Assembly: GCA_016212845.1 (NCBI GenBank) | Contig: JACRDR010000511.1 | Span: 1-7,355, forward strand | Length of the DNA stretch: 7,355 nt | Direction: 5' to 3' | Origin: Elusimicrobiota bacterium | GTDB taxonomy: Bacteria; Elusimicrobiota; Elusimicrobia; UBA1565; JACRDR01 | Part shown: piece by piece, positions 1 to 5,506 of the stretch | Layout: each line of letters begins with the position of its first letter | How positions within the stretch are numbered: the first letter of the stretch is position 1 | Notes under the pieces: generated by a model | What the model was told of the DNA's origin: nothing | What the model saw: only the letters and a program-made list of their open reading frames with translations | Database searches by the model: none | Translations under genes and position numbers: made by a program

Positions 1-1695
1 CTTGGCGGTCTTCGCCATCCCGGGCATCGAGGCGTAGAGGCGGAAGTCGAGCTCGGCGTCGCCGAGCTCCTTCTGCGTCTGCGCCAGCGTGCCCTGCACG
101 CGGTCGAGCGCGGTGGCGAAATCGGCGGTCGTGAGCGTGTTCTGGAGCGCGGCGTAGGAGCGCTTCAGCCGCTGGATCCGGTCGACGAGCTCGAGGCCGC
201 GGCGCTCGTAGGCCCGCTTCTCCTCGGCCGACAGCGGAGCCTCGTCGATCGTCTTCTTGAGCGCCTCGTGGTCGGGGGCCGAGAAATCGAGGCGCTCGAG
301 CTGCGCGTCCGCGCGCCAGCGCTGCCCCTCGATCCAGGCGAGGGTCACGAACTTGCGGACCATGAGCTCGCCGCGCTGCACGCTGACGAACTGGTCCTGC
401 GAGATGATGTTCACGTCCTTGAACTGGCCGACGCGGTTCTCGTAGGCGGCGAGGCGCTCCTCGAGCAGCCGCACCACCTCCACGCGATTCTTCAGCTTGC
501 ACTCGACGAGATCGAGATAGTTCGCGACCTTGCGGCCGCACGCGGCGTCGAACTGCGGGCCGCGGCTCGCGATCCACAGCTGGGAAAAGGTCTTCTTGCG
601 GGCCTCGTCCATCAGCTGCTGCTCGAGCTTCGGATCCTTGTACCACTGGTCGTCCTTGAACTGCTTGCCGAGGAGTTCTGCGAGCCGCGCCATGCGGTCG
701 ACCTTGAGCTGGAGCTTGGTCTCCTCGACCTGCTGGCGCATCGCCCAGTAGCTCCAGTCGAACATCTCCTTGTTGTAGCGGCCGTTGACGGGCACCGGCG
801 GCGCGTTCGGCGGCCTCGACTCGTTCATCGCCCGCTGCTGCTGCTCGATCTGGCGGTTCCAGGTCTGCATCCCGCCTTCGCTGTAATACTGCTTCGCGCG
901 CGGGTCCTCGGGGCCGGAGATCTCGCCGGCGGCCTGCAGGATCGCGACCGCGCTGGGCACGTCGATCTCCTGTCCGTCCGGCAGCGCCTGCCCGAGCTTC
1001 GCCATGACCTCGCGCACCTTGCGGTCGCCCTCGGGAGTGAGGCGGGGCTTCGTCGTCTTGATCAGCAGGCCGTCCTTATCGTGGAACTCGAAAGCATCGC
1101 CGCGGTCGACCTGCACGTAGCCGGCCGAACCGCCCGAAAGCTCCCCGGAGCTCGCGCGCTGCTCGGCCGCGCCGGTGAGGAGGCTGTGGAGCTTCGCGCC
1201 TAGCGAGAAGGCGTCCTCGTTCGAGCCGCCGGAGCCGATGTCGCCGAACTGCTGAGTGAACTGCTGGAGCGCCTGCTGGATCTGCTCGGCCTTCTTGTCG
1301 TCGAGCGGGCCGGACTCGCGAAGCTTGTCGAGTTCCTGCGTGAAGCTCTTGACGTCCTTCGGGCGCGCGACGAAGTAGCGAAACGCGGCCTCGCCCATCG
1401 GCGTGACCTTGCCGTCCTGCACCATGTAGGTGCGCAGCGGATCGTCGGCGCTCTTGAAAATCCCCTGCGCCTCGAGGTACGCCATCACCTGCGCGGGAGG
1501 AAGCGGGCCCTGCGGGATTTGCATCGGAGGAGCAGGCGTACCGGACCCTCCCGGAGCCGGCACCTGAGGACCTTCCGCGCGCGCGACCGTGGCGCCGAAA
1601 AGCACGAGACCGGCCGCGCCCGGAGCCGCGGCCTCCAAGGCCAGGGATAGCAAAATCGCTAGGATTCTGCGGAGGATCGGCGCCCTCGGCTCCAT
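1..1695 (-). CDS. Large exported helical protein of unknown function (C-terminus beyond window)
   Basis: Reading the minus strand from the ATG at 1695–1693 gives 565 open codons to the window edge, so the C-terminus is missing. Residues 1–40 look like a long Sec signal peptide: basic start with R4, R9 and R10, hydrophobic core, then ARA|EG, with cleavage predicted after A40. Residues 41–66 are a Pro/Gly-rich linker. From about residue 67 onward the protein is mainly charged and helical, with Gln-rich stretches near 139–150 and 282–290 and long coiled-coil-like helices from about 310 to the edge. The only cysteines are C386 and C399, which could form a disulfide. The start is well constrained: an in-frame TAG lies 17 codons upstream (1746–1744), with no ATG, GTG or TTG between. 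No Shine-Dalgarno is visible. I recognise no family or catalytic motif. A periplasmic or surface structural protein is an inference only. The plus-strand frame at 268–1203 is its antisense shadow. Confidence 0.88.
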   Translation of the reverse strand, partial: MEPRAPILRRILAILLSLALEAAAPGAAGLVLFGATVARAEGPQVPAPGGSGTPAPPMQIPQGPLPPAQVMAYLEAQGIFKSADDPLRTYMVQDGKVTPMGEAAFRYFVARPKDVKSFTQELDKLRESGPLDDKKAEQIQQALQQFTQQFGDIGSGGSNEDAFSLGAKLHSLLTGAAEQRASSGELSGGSAGYVQVDRGDAFEFHDKDGLLIKTTKPRLTPEGDRKVREVMAKLGQALPDGQEIDVPSAVAILQAAGEISGPEDPRAKQYYSEGGMQTWNRQIEQQQRAMNESRPPNAPPVPVNGRYNKEMFDWSYWAMRQQVEETKLQLKVDRMARLAELLGKQFKDDQWYKDPKLEQQLMDEARKKTFSQLWIASRGPQFDAACGRKVANYLDLVECKLKNRVEVVRLLEERLAAYENRVGQFKDVNIISQDQFVSVQRGELMVRKFVTLAWIEGQRWRADAQLERLDFSAPDHEALKKTIDEAPLSAEEKRAYERRGLELVDRIQRLKRSYAALQNTLTTADFATALDRVQGTLAQTQKELGDAELDFRLYASMPGMAKTAK

Positions 1696-1713
1696 GGCGG
1701 TAAGGGTAGCCGG

Positions 1714-1750
1714 AAGGGCCCAGATTCGCCAGGGATCAAGGGCCTAGATT
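1714..1750 (-). repeat. Two 13-base direct repeats in the leader of the partial gene
   Basis: AAGGGCCCAGATT (1714–1726) and AAGGGCCTAGATT (1738–1750) differ at one base and start 24 bases apart. A third copy with its first base changed, TAGGGCCCAGATT, lies at 5467–5479 in the other gap. On the minus strand the motif reads AATCTRGGCCCTW. The first copy ends 18 bases upstream of the ATG at 1695. Regular spacing directly before a start could mean paired protein-binding sites, or remnants of a repeat family. The sequence alone does not decide. Confidence 0.6.
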
Positions 1751-1761
1751 TTTATGGGCCC
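1727..1761 (-). repeat. Intergenic repeat element, copy A
   Basis: On the plus strand this reads CGCCAGGG, four variable bases, AGGGCC, one variable base, AGATT, four variable bases, TGGGCCC. The same order of blocks occurs at 5456–5489, so 26 positions are identical over a 34–35 base span. The GGGCC arms flank an AT-rich loop and can form a short hairpin. In this copy the loop is ATTTTTA-like, which also makes it the most AT-rich spot before the ATG at 1695. The element lies 31 to 65 bases upstream of that start. Confidence 0.65.
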
Positions 1762-1771
1762 AGGGAGTCCC

Positions 1772-1792
1772 GGGTCCTAGGACCTAGGACCC
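1772..1792. repeat. Perfect 9-bp inverted repeat
   Basis: GGGTCCTAG (1772–1780), the three-base spacer GAC, and CTAGGACCC (1784–1792) are exact reverse complements. The site reads almost the same on both strands, so it could be a dimeric protein-binding site in DNA or a tight hairpin in RNA. It lies about 110 bases after the upstream gene's stop and about 77 bases before the next start. No T-run follows on the minus strand. Confidence 0.6.
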
Positions 1793-1840
1793 AGAATGTT
1801 AACGGCACTTCTCTCGAGAGCCGGTTCCGAGGCGGCCCGG

Positions 1841-1859
1841 GCGCGCCGAAGGGGCGCGC
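1841..1859 (-). terminator. GC-rich hairpin downstream of the 1173-residue gene (possible terminator)
   Basis: GCGCGCC (1841–1847) and GGCGCGC (1853–1859) pair perfectly around a five-base loop, 42 bases past the TAG at 1904–1902. Position and stem strength fit a transcript 3' end. On the minus strand it is followed by more GC-rich sequence rather than T residues, so it is at best an atypical terminator or an mRNA-stabilising stem. Chance is also possible in sequence this GC-rich. Confidence 0.3.
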
Positions 1860-1901
1860 GCGAGGACGATGGGAGGTGAGCCTTGGAGTGGATCGGAAGG
1901 C

Positions 1902-4900
1902 CTAGGGGATCGGCGAGGGGCACGAGTTGTCGGACGCGGCCTTCTTCACTTCGGCGTCCGTCACGCCCCACCACAGCACGATGCCGACGCAGTGCTTCGC
2001 CTTGCCGGCGGCCGCGTCGGAGACGGCGTAGATGCCCTTGCCCGCGGTCGAGCGGAAGCCCTCGACGCGCTCGGCGGAGAGCAGGTTGCCCACGACGATC
2101 TTCGGCGTGCCGGCCGGCAGGTCGATGCCGGCGGTCTTCACCGTCGAGAGATCGGACGGCGGCGGCCCCTTGGCTGAGGTCTCGAAAGACGGGTTCTGGA
2201 AGACGAGCGTCGGCGCCGACAGCAGCGGCGGCGCGCCCACTTGCTTGATCGTGTAGACCAGGTAGTAGTGCGACACCGGCTTGTTGCTCTCGGTCGCGCT
2301 GGTCCGGTACAGATGGCCGCCGTACGCGTTGGCCCACGCGGGCCGTCCCGAGACCGCGACGCCTGTGTCGTCGAGGAGCGCGGCGCCCTTCTCGGCCCCG
2401 ATATCGCGCGGGTTGCCCCAGAAGTTCGTGGGATCGGCGTCCTGCACGTCGCTGGTGAAGGAGAAGGTGTTGTTGCCGCCCGCCGAGTTCCGCTCGCCCG
2501 GCGTGGTCGGCCGGCCGCCGCCGTTGACGCCGAAGGTGGGCGCCAGGCGCAGGACCGGCAGCGCGTTGTCGGCCGGGAACGTCATCACGAGCGTGGAGTT
2601 CGCCTGCCCCGGCGCGCCCGTGGCGGTGACCTGGTACGGCTTGCCCGCGGGGATCGCGACCGGCAGCTTGTCGCCGCCGAACTGGTCGTCCTTCGGCCGG
2701 CCGTTCTGGAACGTATGGGAGACCTTGCCGACGATCTCGTTCACGTTGCCGAACCCGGCCCTCTTAAGAATATCGCCCAGCACCAGGAAGCCGGTGTTGC
2801 CGTTGCCGGACGTGCTTTTGATCGTGGCGTTGTTGAGCGCCGCGCTCTTGCTGAAGCTCGCGATCTCGTCGAAATTGCCCTCGCGCAGCCCCGAATTCAG
2901 GTCGATGTAGCGCAGGCCCTTGTCGCCCTCGATGACCAGGGCGCTGCCGAGCACGCGCAGGTCGACGAGCGCCTTCCACTCGGGATCCCACGGGAGCGCG
3001 CTCGAGCCGCCCTCCTTGAAGACGATCGCGTAGTCCTGGTTTATCGGGATGTTCTTGGTGCCCAGCGGCGCGTTGGCCTTCGCTCGCTCCTCGGGCGTAG
3101 GCTCGCGGGCGCCGGCGAAGTTGACCTGATAGATCGCCGCGTTCGTCACGCCGGCCTGCTTGAGCTGATTGTTGAGCTCGGGGACGTTGATCTTCGGATA
3201 CTCGTCGAGGGGCTTCGCGGGGTTGCGCTCGTAGGGCGCGGCCCGCGTCGGATCGTCCTTGTCGCGCAGCGTCGGAAAGCCGTCCTCGTCGGTCTGCGCT
3301 ACCGTGGGATTGCCGCCGGGATTGCCGCCCGGGTTTCCTCCGGGATTGCCGCCCGGATTGCCCGTAGGCGCCGGAGGCGCGGGCGGAGCCGGCACCTGAT
3401 TCGGGCCCTTGCCCTTCTCCACGACGTAGCCCTTCTCGTCGTCGATCCACTTCAAGCGCTGCGGCTCGCCGCCGACCGTGAAATCGCTCTTGCCGTCCGC
3501 CCCGACCAGCTGGGTCAAGCCGTTGGCGTCCTTCTTGGGCTTCTCGACGCCGTCCACGACCTCGTTGATGATCGCCATCGCCGCGGGCCGGAGGAATGTC
3601 GGATTCCCGCCGTCGCGGATGCTCGCGTCCAGCTGATTCTTCGCGAAATAGACGTTGGCGCCGCCTTTGCCCGTGCCCTGACCCCAGACATAGAAGTCCT
3701 GGCCGTTCATAGTCACGATCGGGCCTTCTTTCTGGGCCAGCAGCGCTCTCTGCTTGTAAAAGTCGGCTATGGTGGGCATCGTGCTCACGCCATCGGTGCG
3801 AGCCGCAGCGGTGCCGTCGCCGGCCTTCAGGGTGAAGCGGCCGCTTTCGTCGGTACCGATGACATAGTCGCGGCCGTTATCCTGCAGCGTCAGCTTCCCG
3901 GAGAAGCCCATCGGCACGGTCTTGCCGTAGATGCGCTGATTCTGGTTGGTGATATCGTAGATCGCCAGCTTCTCGATCAGAGCCGGATCTTCGGCCGAAC
4001 GCCGCTCGGTCACGACCTTGACCGAGATGATCCTAGGCTTGCACCCCTCGCAGTCCGCGGCGCCGACGGTGAATACGCCCACCTCGCCCGGACGGCCATA
4101 GAGCTTGCCTTTGCCGAAACCAGGGCCTTCGGTGCTGGGAGGATTCCGCCGGGGCCCGCCGATCGGCCCACCGCCCGGCGTCGTATCGCCTTCGTTGGCG
4201 TTCTGATTGACGTTGTCGATCGCCGAGTTGACGTCGCGGTAGCGCAGCGTCCAGGCCTGCGTGTGCGCGTCCGCCATGAAGGCGAAAATCCACGGCACGG
4301 GCTGCTCGGCGTCGAAAGGCTTGATCTTCACGTCGACGGGCGCGCCGCCGACGACGGTCTTCGCCGTGGCGCCGGAGTCGCTCGACCAGCGCACGAGGGC
4401 GTTGGCCAGCTTCTGCTCCATGTCCGCCCCGGCGCCGTTCAAATGCTTCGCCACTTCGGCGACTTTCGCGGAGGCGGGCCGCTCGCTCTCGGGCACGCCG
4501 AGGAAGCGGACCAGGAGACCGGCCTTGCCGGGCTGGGCGGTCACCCACTGAAAGAGAGAGGCTTCGCTGCCCTTCTTCATCTCCGCGGCGGTCGCGGCGA
4601 CCTTGCGGACTTCCTCCGAGATGAAGCCGACGCCGCCGTGGTCTTCCCACTGAAAGCGCGTGAGACGGGCCGCCGCCATACGGCGCAGCGACTCATCGCG
4701 GGCCAGCATGCGGGCGAACTCGATCTCGGCGTCGTCCTGCATGCGCCGGCCCGTCGGATCGTTGACCTCGACGCCGTCGCCCGCCGACGGCGGCGGGACG
4801 GACGGCGCTCCGGGCGTGAAGATGCCGCCGCCGTTGTCGTTCGCGGGACCGGGGCGCGGCGAAGGGGTGGGCGTCGGCGTCGGCCGCTGGGCGGGCGCCT

Positions 4901-5423
4901 GAGGAGCCGGGGCCGGAGCCTGCACGCGGCCGGCGATCGTGCGCGGGTCAACCAGCGTTCCGGCCGGAGGCAGCGGCACGACAAAGCCGCCCGCGGCGTC
5001 CTTCTGGCTGAGAGCGTCCTTCAAGACCTTGGCGGCGGCGGCGCGGATCTCAGCGGCGTTGCGGCCTTCGGCGATCGCGCTGAGTATCGCGGCGGCCGCG
5101 CCGGCGCCCTGGCTCCTAAGGAAGGGCTCGAACTTCTGCCCGTACCAGTTCGCTCCGGTATCGTTCTTGATCGCGGTCAGGACTTGGGCGATCTGACGCT
5201 GCTTGAACGCGCGGCGATTCGCGGGAACGTCGGTGAGCGGGTACGCCTGCTGGACGTAGGCGAGGACGGCGGGATCGATGGCGGCCTGCGGTTGATTGGG
5301 CGCGCCGGCTCGCGGCGCCTGTCCCTGCCGCGGCGCGGGCGTCTGGGAGCCCGTGCCTTCGGCGCTGGCCGGAGCCTGCAATACGCACAGGCCCAGCATG
5401 AGGAGCGAGGGGTGCAGCCTCAT
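1902..5423 (-). CDS. Very large secreted multidomain protein of unknown function (1173 residues)
   Basis: This is the only complete gene in the window. Residues 1–21 form a signal peptide: R2, hydrophobic core, ASA|EG. C13 sits in LGLC, which is not a good lipobox, so signal peptidase I cleavage is expected. Visible regions: a Pro/Gln-rich stretch at 22–47; a helical region at about 48–145; a Pro/Thr linker at about 169–213; a mixed helical region at about 215–400; a region that looks beta-rich at about 435–680 with the pair C458-E-G-C461; a GGNP repeat linker at 688–706; and a long C-terminal region ending with C1145 and C1168. The four mature cysteines form two close pairs, which suits disulfides outside the cytoplasm. 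An in-frame TGA three codons upstream (5432–5430) fixes the start at ATG 5423 or later, and the signal peptide favours it. No Shine-Dalgarno is obvious. I recognise no enzyme motif or named family. A surface or extracellular structural or binding protein is an inference. Confidence 0.93.
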   Translation of the reverse strand: MRLHPSLLMLGLCVLQAPASAEGTGSQTPAPRQGQAPRAGAPNQPQAAIDPAVLAYVQQAYPLTDVPANRRAFKQRQIAQVLTAIKNDTGANWYGQKFEPFLRSQGAGAAAAILSAIAEGRNAAEIRAAAAKVLKDALSQKDAAGGFVVPLPPAGTLVDPRTIAGRVQAPAPAPQAPAQRPTPTPTPSPRPGPANDNGGGIFTPGAPSVPPPSAGDGVEVNDPTGRRMQDDAEIEFARMLARDESLRRMAAARLTRFQWEDHGGVGFISEEVRKVAATAAEMKKGSEASLFQWVTAQPGKAGLLVRFLGVPESERPASAKVAEVAKHLNGAGADMEQKLANALVRWSSDSGATAKTVVGGAPVDVKIKPFDAEQPVPWIFAFMADAHTQAWTLRYRDVNSAIDNVNQNANEGDTTPGGGPIGGPRRNPPSTEGPGFGKGKLYGRPGEVGVFTVGAADCEGCKPRIISVKVVTERRSAEDPALIEKLAIYDITNQNQRIYGKTVPMGFSGKLTLQDNGRDYVIGTDESGRFTLKAGDGTAAARTDGVSTMPTIADFYKQRALLAQKEGPIVTMNGQDFYVWGQGTGKGGANVYFAKNQLDASIRDGGNPTFLRPAAMAIINEVVDGVEKPKKDANGLTQLVGADGKSDFTVGGEPQRLKWIDDEKGYVVEKGKGPNQVPAPPAPPAPTGNPGGNPGGNPGGNPGGNPTVAQTDEDGFPTLRDKDDPTRAAPYERNPAKPLDEYPKINVPELNNQLKQAGVTNAAIYQVNFAGAREPTPEERAKANAPLGTKNIPINQDYAIVFKEGGSSALPWDPEWKALVDLRVLGSALVIEGDKGLRYIDLNSGLREGNFDEIASFSKSAALNNATIKSTSGNGNTGFLVLGDILKRAGFGNVNEIVGKVSHTFQNGRPKDDQFGGDKLPVAIPAGKPYQVTATGAPGQANSTLVMTFPADNALPVLRLAPTFGVNGGGRPTTPGERNSAGGNNTFSFTSDVQDADPTNFWGNPRDIGAEKGAALLDDTGVAVSGRPAWANAYGGHLYRTSATESNKPVSHYYLVYTIKQVGAPPLLSAPTLVFQNPSFETSAKGPPPSDLSTVKTAGIDLPAGTPKIVVGNLLSAERVEGFRSTAGKGIYAVSDAAAGKAKHCVGIVLWWGVTDAEVKKAASDNSCPSPIP
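3306..3362 (-). repeat. 12-bp tandem repeat encoding a Gly-Gly-Asn-Pro linker
   Basis: A 12-base unit (GGGATTGCCGCC on the plus strand) is repeated with variation and encodes G-N-P followed by four GGNP units, residues 688–706. The third unit differs at several bases, all synonymous, so the amino-acid pattern has been kept while the DNA has drifted. Flanked by a Pro-rich stretch (about 674–687), it looks like a flexible spacer between the CxxC-containing part and the C-terminal part. Slippage could change its length between strains. Confidence 0.85.
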
Positions 5424-5431
5424 CTTAAATC

Positions 5432-5440
5432 AATGTATCA
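5432..5440 (-). promoter_or_regulatory. Possible extended -10 promoter element before the 1173-residue gene
   Basis: On the minus strand TGATACATT matches the extended -10 pattern TGnTATAAT, with four of six hexamer bases. It lies in a conspicuously AT-rich stretch (5424–5456) in otherwise GC-rich DNA. The hexamer ends only 8 bases before the ATG, so use of this site would give a leaderless or nearly leaderless mRNA, in keeping with the lack of a Shine-Dalgarno. No good -35 hexamer is seen at the usual distance. The call is weak. Confidence 0.28.
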
Positions 5441-5455
5441 GCGTCCCAATTTTCA

Positions 5456-5489
5456 CGCCAGGGCCATAGGGCCCAGATTACCTGGGCCC
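5456..5489 (-). repeat. Intergenic repeat element, copy B
   Basis: The block order matches copy A at 1727–1761: CGCCAGGG, four variable bases, AGGGCC, one variable base, AGATT, three variable bases, TGGGCCC. The only indel is one base in the last spacer. Both copies have the same orientation, and each lies in the gap before a gene for a large exported protein, here 33 to 66 bases upstream of the ATG. In this copy the arms have grown into an 11-bp perfect hairpin (5466–5492). Confidence 0.65.
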
Positions 5490-5492
5490 TAT
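5466..5492 (-). terminator. Perfect 11-bp hairpin between two genes (terminator or leader structure)
   Basis: ATAGGGCCCAG (5466–5476) and CTGGGCCCTAT (5482–5492) are exact reverse complements around a five-base loop. The stem starts 14 bases after the TGA at 5509–5507 and ends 42 bases before the next ATG, where an intrinsic terminator of the upstream gene would sit. On the minus strand it is followed by GGCCCTGGCGTGAAAATT, which has no T-run, so termination may be partial. It could also stabilise the 3' end or control the downstream gene. Confidence 0.5.
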
Positions 5493-5506
5493 AGCATCCC
5501 GGAGCA

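Larger units (their letters stand above)
1696..1901. other. 206-base intergenic gap rich in short palindromes and direct repeats
   Basis: This gap separates the TAG of the 1173-residue gene (1902) from the ATG at 1695. I see no convincing small gene in it. In minus-strand order it holds a GC-rich hairpin (1841–1859), a CTCTCGAGAG palindrome (1811–1820), a 9-bp inverted repeat (1772–1792), and a run of related GGGCCY-AGATT modules between 1714 and 1761. Several arms share the core GGGCCC or GGACCC, so many alternative foldings are possible. None of the hairpins is followed on the minus strand by a run of T, so a classical intrinsic terminator is not evident. The gap probably holds the 3' end of one transcript, the promoter or leader of the next gene, or both. 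Confidence 0.7.

Noticed and set aside
268..1203. 311-codon plus-strand open frame
   Set aside because: It has the same Arg/Leu/Ala/Val-rich composition and lies wholly opposite the minus-strand gene 1–1695, which has a signal peptide and GC-rich third codon positions.
1777..2337. 186-codon minus-strand frame overlapping the end of the 1173-residue gene and the gap
   Set aside because: It is Arg-rich and out of frame with the larger gene. It is a shadow frame with no independent support.
5385..5387. Lipoprotein modification of the 1173-residue protein at C13
   Set aside because: The residues before the cysteine (LGL) do not fit a lipobox, which needs a small residue at -1, and a good signal peptidase I site (ASA|EG) follows.
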